A stretch of DNA of 64,000 nt from Eledone cirrhosa (GCA_964016885.1 OZ024743.1:180082974-180146973); one strand, 5' to 3'; counted from the first letter of the stretch, positions 36,342-47,558 are shown. Notes: a model not told the origin generated them from the sequence alone. Numbers and translations are program-made.

Positions 36342-36360
36342 ATTATTATTATTATTATTA
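36342..36360. repeat. (TTA)n junction E1/D3
   Basis: Short ATT repeat between two minus-strand RLE LINEs of different families. Confidence 0.85.
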
Positions 36361-39300
36361 GAGCTGCATTTATCTTGCTTTATGTTCATACGAGTTATCA
36401 CCAAGTCACAACCAGTGACCTCAAGAGACAACAAGGTCCGCCATGTTCAAGAAAGAACATACATACTCACACATGCATCTTTAGGTCTTTAGACTTGTGA
36501 TGTACTTATATTAACAGAATCTTCCTTAGTATATGGGCAGTTCCAATTAGTACTATATTTTGTATTTCTCCTATATGCGGGTTTCCTGAGATTTGCGATA
36601 AGTAATCATTAGACCCCTTAGGTATCATTCCTCGAGCGCCTACAACCACTGGTATTGTTTTAGTTCTCAATTTCCACATTTTTCCAATTTCTATCTCCAG
36701 GTCCTTGCTCAATTTTTCAAATGTTTTTATAGATACATTCTTGTCTATTGAAACGGACATATCAATTAGCAGGCATACCCTCTTTTTAAAGTCCTTCAAT
36801 ATTATATCAGGTCTATTTGCATCTATTTTTCGGTCTGTTTGGATGCTAAAGTTCCACAAGATTGAGATGTGTTCTTTTTCAAGTATGGGAGGTGGTTGAT
36901 ACTCCCACTAATTCTTTTGATGGGACAGGTCAAAATACTTACATATTATCCAATGTATGTATTTTGCAGCTCTGTCATGCCTGTTTAGGTATTCGGTTGG
37001 AGCTATAGGACTGCACATTGAAATTATATGGTCAATGGTCTCTGGTTGTTTTTTACACGGCATAATGGGCTGCATCCATTTTTTATTATGTTGGCTTGGT
37101 AATTTTTTGTTGGCAGACACTGATCTTGTGCTGATATAATCAGTCCTTCAGTCTCCGATTTCAGTCCAGAGGATGCCAACCACTGATCGGTTAAAGTTTT
37201 GTCAACATCAGGATTGTTAGCTCGTTCTGGGTATTTTCCATACAGAGGCTTTTCTTACCATTTCTTAGCCAGTTTCTGTAGCAGTTCTTTCTTTGCAGTT
37301 ACTTTTACCTGCTTTGCATTTTCTGTGTTTTCCATTTCAGCAGTAAATGGGACTTCTGAAATTTGTAGTCCATTACTGTATCTTTGTGCATCTTTTGTTA
37401 TGGAGTATGATCTTTTGATGCTTTGGTGTTCCAAAACTAGTTTGATCATCCAATCATGTGATTCCCTTAGATATGTAGATAATCCAATTGTTGCAGTTTT
37501 CAACGCAATGTCTAACTGGGTTAACCCACGTCCTCCTTCTTTCCTAGGGAGATATATTCTATCTGTATCTGCCTTAGGGTGATGCATTCTATGCATGGTT
37601 AAGAATGTTCGAATTTTTGTATCGAGCCTACGGATCTCTGTGCTTGACCATTTGATGACATTTTAACTGTAGGTTACTACTGGTTTGGCAAGCGTGTTTA
37701 TGGCATCGATTCTATTCCTTGCATTCAATTCCGTTCTTAAGATTGCTCTTACTCTGCGGTAACATTCCTTCTTTATCCTTTCCCTCATTGTCGAGTGCTT
37801 GATTCCGTCTCCTTCACAAACACCTAGATATTTGTAAGTTTCCTCTTGATCAAGTTCTCTTATCATATTCCCCCGATCAAGATTAATGTCTGAACTTTTC
37901 AGCAGCTTTCTTCTGGTGAACGTTGCTTTGGCGCATTTATCTAGTCCAAACTCCATTTTAATGTTATCACTGAACTGCTCCACAGTGGATAATAGCCCTT
38001 GCAATTGTTCATCATTTTTTGCAAATAGTTTCAGGTCATCCATGTAGAACAAGTGATTAATGGTTTTGTCATAGACTGTATATCCATGTTTTGTTTCATT
38101 GAGCATTTTACTTAATGGTATAAGTGCGATGCAGAATAAAAGCGGTGATAAAGAGTCACCCTGAAAAATTCCACAATTAATATTAACTTCTCCAGCTTCC
38201 AGTGATTTTGTTTCACTATTCAAAAGGAGTGTCGTTTTCCATGTCTTCATACTGAATGACAAAAACCTCCTGACAACGGGAGATATTTTGAAAATCTCTA
38301 AACATTTTTCAATCCAACTGTGTGGCAAACTATCGAATGCTTTTTTATAATCTATCAAAGCAATCGATAGATTTTTGTGTCTATTATGACAATCTTCCAG
38401 TATCATTTTGTTAACCAAAAGCTGATCCTTACAGCCATATGATCCTCGTTTACACATTTTCTGCTCAATGGGAAATAGGTCATTTGTTATCAGGTGGTCA
38501 TATGGATATTCAGTTAGGACTGATGTTAAAATTTTATACATTGTGGTCAAGCAAGTTATCGGTCTGTAATTTTTGGGGATTGTTTGTCTCATCATTCTTC
38601 GGAAGCAGGAATGTAATACCGTTAACTAGCCATGATGGTATCTTTTCTGGCTCCTTAACTATTTCATTGTAAAGTTGGGCTAACAGCTCATGAGACTCTG
38701 TGAAGGCATTTATCCAAACATTTTGTATTTGTCTTTTCCTGGAGATTTCCATTTGCTGGTTTTTCTTAGAGCCAAACGCAACTGTTCAACTGTCATATTT
38801 TCCAATACTTGTTCCTAAAGGTGAGCTGTATCTTTCATTTGTCTGTCCATCAATGGGGCATGTATATTATGAGTTTTTTCTTCGCCCCAGATCTTTTCCC
38901 AGAATTCTTGCACTTCCTCCTTGGGTGGTATAGATTTAGCAGTTATTGTTGACTTACTAATTTTTCTTTAGAAGTTTCTTTGGTTGTTTTTGAACATATT
39001 ATTGTCCTTATAGAATCTAGATCGTTTTACAAAGCGCCTTATACAAGCAGCTTTGGCCGACACTTTTTGCTCGATTATTTCTATCAGCATGTCTATGTCA
39101 CTTGTTGATTTTTTACTGTTCTTTCTTTTCAATTTTCTAAGTTTAGTTTGTTTAACATGTTCACCTACTTTATAGTTTGTTAAAATTTCTGTCAGATCAG
39201 AGAAGGTTTATTTGGCGATTGATGTTCTCTTGCCAAGTAGATTTTTGGTGGGAATTCCTTTGTTTTTACATCTTCAATCCACATAAGTGAGTGGTGACAT

Positions 39301-41275
39301 TAGCCGATGCATAATAGAGATGATTTAAATCAGTAATGTTTAGTTTGTTTGTGATGATAATGTTTTTGAGAATTATGTTAGTCTTGTGTATTATCTTTTG
39401 GTTCTGTTTGGAGTTCTGGATCTTAGGGAGGGTGTCTCGTTCCCCCATGTCAGATTATTTCATTTTCATCCATTCGATCATAATTTCATCCTTCAAGTTG
39501 GCAAGTTCATTCTCATTCATTTCTTTATCATTTACGACCTCGTTGTTTTCATTTGGAGTTTCATCTTGAGCATGCACTCCCTCCAATTTTTCGATCCTTT
39601 CTTCAATTTGTTCTGTTGTCAGTGATTCCGCCCCAACCCTGGGATTCGAAGTGTTACAATTTACCTCGTTTTCACTGACGCATGTTTCATTTTCCCTTCG
39701 CTGACTTTGTGCTAATAGCTTGATCTGATCAATTTCTATATCAGTTAGTAACTTTTTTAACAATATTTCTTCGTATATTGGCTAGTTTGTTACTGCCAAT
39801 ATAGCCTCTGTTTTCGGGATGTTTCTTTTTCCATTTGATATATGTCTGTTTGTATTCGATGTATTTGATGGGTAGTATATGGCAGTGTAGAAAGCCTCAA
39901 GTACTTCTTTATTATCTTCCCTTGACCATTTTTCTCTCTTTTTCTTTGGATTTCTTGGTGGTGAGCATGGAGGGCCAACAGTAGGAGTATTCCGGTTATG
40001 GGAGGTCTCCAGCTCCGAAGTGATGGGAAGGTTTGAACCATTAGCTGATTTTTCGACCCCAGTCTTGTTCCTCTCTGAGGGACGCGGCCCATTTTGACCC
40101 GGGTGACGGCCGATCCGGTATGAGATTTTATCATTAGACATTTACTTTATTTTGTCGCGTTTTATCCTTATCCGCCAAGGGGTAATCGTTTCGTGTTACC
40201 ATTTCTAGGACGAGTGTCAACCAAGACTAGAGGGGTCGTCCTCCCCTAGAGACACGGCTATTCCCCGCCGGCCACCATCCCGGTATTTCTTGGTCACGGG
40301 GTTTTCTTTTTTGTTTTTTTTTAAATTGTTATTATCATGAGTGGTTCCTTAATGTGAGCATTGCGTGGCTTAAGAATGAAATTATTAATAATATAATATA
40401 CTTTTTGCTGAAGTTGCCTGTTATTGTTGTTGGCTATGTCGGTGGTGGTGCTGGGGCTTTTTCTATTGTTGGTAGTGAAGGGGGGAGCCAGCAGTACCAT
40501 AGTCATTGACGTTTGGTCGGTGGCCGGGTCACTAAGTCAATCTATTTATATCTTTTGTTAGCCTCTCCCTTGTCTAGTGATACCGCCACCTTCCCCTTTC
40601 TTAAGTTAACAGAAGGTAATGGGGGAATAGTGGTGGTAGCAATGAAGGAGTGATGGCGGCGGTGACGGGATAGTGGTGGAAATGATGGATGGAGTGGTGG
40701 CGGCTGTGACTATAGTGATGGCGTTGTCGTTACTGAGTGTTGTTGAATAGACTAGTTTTGTTTGATCTGTGTATCTATGCGTTTGTCGCGTATGTTTAAT
40801 ATATGTGTTGACATATTTCTTAATATTTGAATTAAACATTTTGTTAAAACTTGAGACAATAATAATAGTAATTATTATTATTATGCTGAGATTGGTGGTG
40901 GTGGTGGTCAAATTGCCGTTATCTGGCTGTTGTATTTAGTGTACACAGAGAGGTGATGGGGTAGGTGGTGAATCTAGTTTCTGGTGTTGGTGAAATTGCT
41001 GTTATTTGGCTGTTCTATATAGTGTAGACAGAGGGGGTTTTCTTCCATTTATAACCATTTTCTTTTTTGAATATAAAATGTATAATACAAAATTGAATAT
41101 TTGAGCGATATAATAATATATTATGGATCCGAATTTTTCTGAGACTTAAGTCGGATTATTTATGTATCATTTGTACTAAGAATTGTTATTTCACAATTGA
41201 TTTAAATATGTTAAAAATCAAAAACTTACGAGATCGATTTCATGACCTTCTATCCAACATGTGCGTCTTCTTCCC
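36361..41275 (-). mobile_element. RLE-type LINE copy D3 (R4/Dong-like family 1), most complete
   Basis: About 4.9 kb. The 3' end is near 36366, the polyprotein region is 36506-40141, and a 1.1-kb 5' leader runs to 41275, with (TTA)n on both sides. It contains every segment missing from D1 and D2, so it is the reference copy for the family. The leader carries a (GGT)n-like stretch and conserved text shared with D2. Confidence 0.9.
36506..40141 (-). pseudogene. RLE-LINE polyprotein (Myb-like/RT/CCHC/RLE), decayed, copy D3
   Basis: About 1200 codons in broken frames. The start at 40141 encodes MSNDKISYRIGRHPGQNG. The Myb-like region KWSREDNKEVLEAFYTA lies at 39890-39950. An acidic/N-rich linker follows (39455-39763). 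RT motifs: NYRPITCLTTMYKILTSVL, DYKKAFDSLPHSW, GIFQGDSLSPLLF and FYMDDLKLFAKN, in a 310-codon open stretch (37663-38595). The palm/thumb region is MHRMHHPKADTDRIYLPRK. The CCHC has lost its first Cys pair through a small deletion (MPCKKQPETIDHIISMC). The RLE is RPDIILKDFKKRVCLLID. The final residues ILRKILLI precede the stop. Confidence 0.87.
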
Positions 41276-41296
41276 TTATTATTATTATTATTATTA
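41276..41296. repeat. (TTA)n junction D3/SINE
   Basis: 21-bp ATT repeat between the D3 5' end and SINE S5. Confidence 0.9.
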
Positions 41297-41484
41297 GGGC
41301 AGAGGATTGGCAGTACCAGTAGAGGGTCGGACGCCATGCTTTGACGCATAGAGTTACGGTCCTTGCCATTCTGAGTTCAAATCCCGCCGAGGTTAACTTT
41401 GCCTTTCATCCTTTCGGGGTCGATAAAATAAAGTACCAGTAATACACTGGGTTAATTGCTGGCCTTGTGCCAAAAGTAGAAACA
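41297..41484 (+). mobile_element. tRNA-derived SINE S5, full length
   Basis: The only complete + strand copy. The 5' tRNA-like part GGGCAGAGGATTGGCAGTAC has an A-box-like start, with a B-box-like GAGTTCAAATC at 41373-41383. The body is TTGCCTTTCATCC..TCGATAAAATAAAGTACC and the tail is CTGGCCTTGTGCCAAAAGTAGAAACA, followed by (ATT)n at 41485-41517. Both ends lie in (TTA)n. RNA polymerase III transcription is expected for such a SINE (family knowledge). Confidence 0.93.

Positions 41485-41517
<33 letters not shown>
41485..41517. repeat. (ATT)n tail of S5 / 5' flank of T6
   Basis: 33 bp of ATT repeat that is both the SINE tail and the left flank of the next LINE. Confidence 0.93.
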
Positions 41518-41689
41518 GAATGCTATGGTTGACGGAGGCTCGGCTCTGTAAGGTACTGTAAATTTTGAACGCTATAACAATTGTAAATTGTTTAAAACTT
41601 AGACCAACTTGTAGACAAAAAGACCCTCCTCCTCGTGAGAGGGGTCTTTCTGCCCGTTATTTGGCCCTTCGGAGTTAAATAACTGCTTA

Positions 41690-41707
41690 TTGGGGTTTTG
41701 TACCCAA
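41690..41707 (+). promoter_or_regulatory. Conserved leader motif TTGGG-N8-CCCAA (T6)
   Basis: 44 nt before the ORF1 ATG at 41734, preceded by GTTAAATAAC as in T3. Confidence 0.5.
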
Positions 41708-41733
41708 TATTTATTTTAAACAAAAAAAACAAC

Positions 41734-43863
41734 ATGGCTACAAAAAAGAATTTGCATAGGTCACTCCCACTCATTCCGTCTTCTTTTTCCTCAATCGTCA
41801 CTACAGCAGAGAGAAGATTGTCTCTCTCCCTCCCTTCTTTAAATGTGTCTCTCTCACTCCCTTCTCTTTCGCAAGCGACGAAAGAAAAGAAAAGTCTCGT
41901 GCAAAGCGTGCAAAGTTTCTCCACGACGACGACGACAGCGACGAAACAGGTGTGCGGGAAATACGAAAACCCAGTTCATTCGTCTGACGTCAGGAATAAT
42001 AGCAGTAGCAGCCGTAATAACAACAGCAACAGTGACAATGAAAACAACAGTAGCAGCCGCAACAGCATCACCAGCAGCATAAACAACAACAGCATTAGCA
42101 GCAGCAACACCAACAACAACCACAGCAACAGCGGCGGAGGCAGTAGTCGTAGTACCTGCAGCAACAACAAAAGTAACAGCAGCTCTGACGACAACAACAA
42201 CAACAGCAGCAAAGAAAAACCAATCTCATTTGCAGGTATTGCGAAAAACTTGGAAACAATCCTCATAACAAACGAGGAATTAGAGGAAGCGAAGAAGATG
42301 GTGACAAATACTGGACACCGAGCAATCTGCAAGGCAGCGGAAAAATTTTTCGAAACCCAACAGCACTGTACGGTCACGTACCGTACAGTAAGTACAAAAT
42401 CCCGTAGGGTGGAAAGAGCCACAGAGGCTCAAATACAAAAAGCCTTGGGGTCTGTGTGGCAGCGGAAAACGCACATCACCCGAGGAAAAAAATATGCCAC
42501 CGTAGACGTACTTTTTGCCACACCCCAGGAGGCAAAGGCCCAATCCGTAGTGACCCTAAGGAGCGAGGAAATGGTGTTGGTGGGATCCTGCTGCGGGCAA
42601 AAAATTGTGAGGGTCAAACTGACCCCCCCCCCCCCCCCGGGATGGCCCCTTCTTGGATGGCCGCGTCTGTCCTCGTCGGAATCGAGGACAAAACAACTGT
42701 ACTGCAAGTACAGAAAAAAGTAAGAGAAGATTGGGTCGGCACCTCCATTGAGATGCTAATCCAAACCAACCAGGAGTGCATCGAAGCTATCCCGGATGTG
42801 ATAGACTTTGATAACGGCACTCAACTGCCCATAAGTGTTGAGGGAAAATGCCCTAAATGCTTTCGCTGTGGATCGAAGACTCACCTCAGGGCCTTCTGCA
42901 ACGAGAAGACCCTGAGAAAGGAGAAACCCCCCTCCTTCCGAAACCGGCTCCACGGCTACCAGCAACAGGACAAGCGGCAACCAGGAACGATAGGTCCGTG
43001 GCACCCATACCCACGCCACGGAAATCAAAAACAGCAGCAGCAGTGGAAATATTAACAACAACAACAGCAATACAAAATGCATCTGCAACAGAGACTCCAG
43101 TGCAAACATCACCAACAACAACAAGTGAAAGAGTGGAGCTGGTACCCCTCCCCGACCTCACAGAATCAGACATGGAGTGTGAGGTGGGAGAGAGATGGCA
43201 AAAGGTCGTAAGAAGGCACAAACGCAGAAGCAGCGCATCGTCGCCTTTGAAACGGGAGGAAAGAAATGAAAAAAGGGTAAAGTCTACTGCAAAGATACCC
43301 ACAGCAGCAACACCACCAACACCATCACCACCCACACTAGCACCACCATCACCACCCACACTAGCACCACCATCACCACCGGCGACAACCCCACCGCAAA
43401 CAACAACTTCAACACCACCACCACAAGCACCAAACCAACATCGCAAACACAACAACAAAACACACACACCCAGCAACAACGACAAGAAAATAGCAGAACC
43501 ACACCCCACCCCCATAAAAACAAATGCACGGCAATAAATACACACAAGAAACTAATGACTTACATAATTGAACACACAGACATTTCACAACACGACTACA
43601 TAATACCAGCACCAATCAAAACGCCAACTAACATAAGACTGCTAAAAATAGCACAGAAACAATACACAAACATTAAAACGAAATTCCCCAACGCAGTTGG
43701 TGATTTCAGGGACCTAGGAGGAACTATCAATCGAAGAGTATATTCAGACATTCTCTTAGAAGAGCCGACGACCAGCCGAAGGGACGATTCAACGGTCCCT
43801 TCACCAGACGATCAAGTGAAAAGGGATGTAAAAACCATCCCTCCTCTACCAAAAGTACGGTAA
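41734..43863 (+). pseudogene. LINE ORF1 (zinc-knuckle RNA-binding protein), copy T6
   Basis: The best-preserved ORF1. One frame is open for 330 codons from ATG 41734 (MATKKNLHRSLPLIPSSFSS) to 42723. It includes a long S/N-rich disordered stretch (about residues 90-165) and the core SFAGIAKNLETILITNEELE, YRTVSTKSRRVERATEAQI and GKKYATVDVLFATPQEAKA. A C15 run at 42622-42636 shifts the frame. Downstream, the zinc knuckle CFRCGSKTHLRAFC (about 42859-42900) has all four ligands. The C-terminus is P/T-rich and ends with HDYIIPAPIKTPTNIRLLKI...VGDFRDLGGTINRRVYSDI and a TAA at 43861-43863. Without the poly-C shift and one or two others, the gene would be readable. Confidence 0.82.
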
Positions 43864-43898
43864 GTGGTCTTTCCCATCTTTTCCACTCTATTTTAAAC

Positions 43899-46800
43899 AT
43901 GACCTCACTCAGAATAGGCAGCATAAATGCGCGTGGCTTGGGGTCGTCATGGAAGCAGGGTCACCTGCTCAACGACCTCAGGTCACTAAACATAGATGTA
44001 GTGGCCATCAGCGAGACCAGAATCTCCGAAGCTCGGGCCTTCGCACCGATCTTCCAGCCGTCCTGGATCGGGGGGAGGAGTTGCTGTGCTTTTTCGGAGA
44101 GGTTTGGATCTCGCCATACGGGCCATCTTCCTGGACCCAGAGGGTAAGCTGGTGGTGCTGGACGTGACCAGCGGAGACGGGCAAGCTTTCAGACTAGTGG
44201 CCGACTATGCCCCGACAGGAGCAGGGCGGCCTGATTTCTTCCGGCGTCTGGAGACCTTTCTTGGAACGTCCCGCTCTTTAGTGTTAGTGGGCGACTGGAA
44301 CGGGATCTTAGATGCACGCTGGGACTGTGTGGGATTAGCGGATAGGGGAGGAGGGTGCAAGAGCCTCACCAACCTGCTCAGGCGTTTTGAACTGTCTGAC
44401 AGGTACCGATTGGATTTCCCGAATGCGCCAATGTGGACTTGGACAAATCGCACAGGGTCATCCAGATCATATCTAGATAGAGTATTTTGTAGGGAAATAG
44501 ATAGGTCTAGTATAGGCTGTCCACAATTCAAGATAGTCAGCTACACGGACCACAAATTCGTGATCTGTGTGCTTGACTTAGATAGGCTTCATAGACGAGG
44601 ACCCGGCTACTGGAAGCTAAACGCGTCCTTACCAGCGCGCAAGGCCTACAGAGACCGGATTAGCGAACTAGTTAAGCGGGCGTTGACGGCGGCCATCGTC
44701 AACAACAAGTGGTGGTTTGCTCTGCAAAGAGCGATTAGAATAGAATCCATTAGGTTTAGTAAGGCTTTAGCAATAGAGAAAAATAGAGCAGAGGGAGAAC
44801 TAGTTAGAAAATTAGACGAGGCGCTTAGCAAACGTGCTTGCGGGGAAATTGGCCCTTGACCAATTCTTCAATGCAAAGCACGAAGGCTGCGTTGTCAGAG
44901 CAAGGGTGCGTGCTCTCAGACACGAGGGGACGAAAGCCGTTCAATGGGCCCGAGTGGCGGAGGCGCATCGTGGCAACAAAGCCACGATCCGGTCTTTGGT
45001 GGACTACGACGGGCGCATGCTACTCGATCCCGGGCAAATGTGTGAAGCTTTTCAGCGACACTTCGTTCAGCTGTTCGGGGGCAGCGGTGGGCCGGGTCGA
45101 GGGATGGACTTTAGAGTCTACCTCGACGGACTGCCGCGGCTCTCGGCCACTGAGGCGAAGTGTTGCGAAAAGCCGATAACCGCCGCTGAAGTAAGGGAGG
45201 CAATGACTGGCTTCACAAGGGGTAAATCGCCTGGTTTGGATGGTCTGCCCTATGAACTTTACGTACAGATGCCAGACTTGTTCGGAGGCCTCTTGGCGGA
45301 CGTCTACTGCAACTGGCAACAGAACGGGAGAATTCCCAGTTCTGTGAGCCGAGGAGCGGTGGCACTGCTGAGAAAGGATCCGAACAAGGGGGATAACATA
45401 GATAATTTCCGGCCCATAAGTCTGCTAAACACAGAGTTCAAGATTTTGGCCAAGGTGCTAGCAAAGAGGTTGGCGCTTGTCGTTGGTGGTCTGGTGGGAG
45501 AGGCGCAGACATGCGCCATTCCCGACAGATCCATCCACGACAACCTCCACCTCATGCGATACATCGTAGAGAGGGTAGCTAAGGAACCTGGCACGGGTGG
45601 GTCCTTGATCAATTTAGATCAGTCGAAAGCTTTCGATAGGGTCGACCATCGTTGCCTAGCGGCAGTCCTGAGGGCGGCTGGCTTTGGGCCCGTCTTCAGA
45701 GGCTGGATCGCTGCCATGCACTGCGACATCTGCTCTGTGGTGAGAGTGAACGGTCACCTGTCGGAACCGTTCAACATCATGCGCTCGGTCCGCCAAGGAT
45801 GTCCCCTCTCGTCCCTCTTGTACGTATTGACTCTCGAGCCATTACTGCACAAACTGGAGACGTTGAGGGGCGTCCCGCGCGGACTAGGATGCGGAAGATC
45901 CGTGTCAGCATATGCGGACGATGTCACCGTAGTGGTGTCGAACGCCAAACACATCGAGGCGATCGGCACTACACTAAGAGAATACGAAGCGGTGACAGGA
46001 GCAATGATCAACCGGGAAAAGTCAGTGGGACTGCAGCTCGGCACCTGGAGAGGCAGGTCCATGCCGTCCAACAGCGTCGTCGGACGCTGGACGGACGGAC
46101 CGGTTAAATTGCTAGGGGTCTGGTTCGGTCCGGACCTGCAGACGGACAAAAACTGGGACGAGGTGACGAGCAGGGTGGCTTCTCTCACCCAGAAATGGGC
46201 GGAGAGGAAGCTATCCCTGAAAGGTTTAGCGGAGGTGGCTAACGCGTACATCGCGTCTGTCATCTGCTACCGCCTGACCATCGTACCTTGTCCTAAGCCT
46301 CGCCTGACTGCGCTGGAGCGTTTGCTCTTTCGCTTTTTGTGGAAGAGACGCGCTCCGATGGTCAGGCCGTCCATCTGCTGTCAACACCCGCTCCGTGGAG
46401 GGCTGGGCATGCCGTGGATGATGATGCGCAGGCACGCGCTCAGGCTACGACATCTCCACCTCTTCCTCGACGGTGATCAGGTGTGGTCGCCGTTTGCTAG
46501 ACACGTATTTCCCCAGCTCGTTTCCTTGACGGAGCTGCAGTCCTGGGTCAAGCGAAGACCGAGAGGGAGCGCCTGAAGACTGGAATGTCTTCAGGCGCTC
46601 ACAACACTCGACCAATCGGGCAATGTGATCGGTGGAAACTCCACCTCGGCGTTCTATAGAGGATTAGTGGAGGGGAAGAGCGACGACGTACTTGGGGAAA
46701 CTCTAGGCGTCGACGAAAATCAACTAGCCAATCTCTTCGGAAGAACTTTCGGGCCAGGGCCTATGGACAACTTCCAGAAATCTCTGGCCTGGCAGTGCTA

Positions 46801-47278
46801 CCGAGGAGCCTTGCCAGTTCGGGATAAACTCTACAGGCATGGAGGTGCCGTCAGCCGGGCATGTCCGAGATGCGCACAGGGCGACGAAACCGTCCTGCAC
46901 GCACTCGTCCAGTGTCCGAAAATTGCTGACTTGTGGGTTTATGTCGAACACCTGCTGTCGCGTTTAGGACGGATCCGGCTATCATCTGAGTCCATCGTGA
47001 GAATTGCCCCGCCCTCCACCTTCAGCCGGGAAGGGCAGGCAGTTTTTATCTGTCTGTTGGCCATGGCGAAAGAGATAGTATGGTGGACACGTTTGAAAGG
47101 GCTGAAGACGAGCACTTACCTCTTCGGTGATGCTCTGATTGACTTTTTCAAATTTCATTTGAAAAGGAAAATCAGTGTAGAGAGGGAAGTGGTCTCTTCC
47201 CAGCATTTTGTTGAAAGATGGTTGAGAGAAGCAAGAATGGCCCGAGTGAATGGGCCTACTCTGAGTATATATCTGTAA
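43899..47278 (+). pseudogene. LINE ORF2 (APE endonuclease-reverse transcriptase), nearly intact, copy T6
   Basis: Endonuclease (43899 to about 44600): SINARGLGSSWKQGHLLNDL, ISETRISEA, then a ~25-bp deletion at about 44053, then GDWNGILDARWD, SRSYLDRVF and YTDHKFV. A ~14-bp deletion at about 44831 shifts the frame at SKGIATD. The RT block is open for 580 codons (44834-46576), with KSPGLDGLPYELYVQMPDL, NLDQSKAFDRVDHRCLAAVL, VRQGCPLSSLLYVLTLEPLL and VSAYADDVTVVVS. It ends at a TGA replacing Trp at 46574. The last 217 codons (46625-47278) include CPRCAQGDETVLHALVQC. I found only three clear lesions. Confidence 0.9.
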
Positions 47279-47372
47279 ATTAAAGGTGGAAAACTGGGAG
47301 AGGGCACTTGCCTTGGTGGTCAGGGTCATTGTGGCTTTTTACTGGGCTTTCTCCACAAATGTCCCTCCGAAG

Positions 47373-47393
47373 TCTCCCCTCTATTGGGGAATT
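47373..47393 (+). promoter_or_regulatory. 3' UTR stem-loop of T6
   Basis: CTCCCCT, CTATT, GGGGAATTTT, in the same place as in T1, T4 and T5. Confidence 0.45.
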
Positions 47394-47558
47394 TTCCATT
47401 GTTATTTTTTGTTACACCCTCTGTTTTTTGTTTTTTTACACGCAGAAATGCCCATTTGTACCGTCCTGTATTGTCCTGCACTGTCCTTAATGTCTACTTT
47501 ATGTAAACCCTTGTGGTTAATAAAGAAATCATTATTATTATTGTTGTTGTTATTCCTT

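Larger units (their letters stand above)
41518..47558 (+). mobile_element. LINE copy T6 (Tx1-like), almost full length
   Basis: Starts GAATGCTATGGTTGACGGAG as in T3 and ends TTAATAAAGAAATCATTATT followed by a mixed ATT/GTT tail. Leader and ORF1 are T3-like; ORF2 and 3' UTR are shared with T2, T3 and T4. Together with T4 it is the best-preserved copy. Confidence 0.9.

Noticed and set aside
41297..41484. True tRNA gene
   Set aside because: The tRNA-like half has A- and B-box-like motifs but no complete cloverleaf. It continues into a SINE body and tail, and copies with target-site duplications exist.
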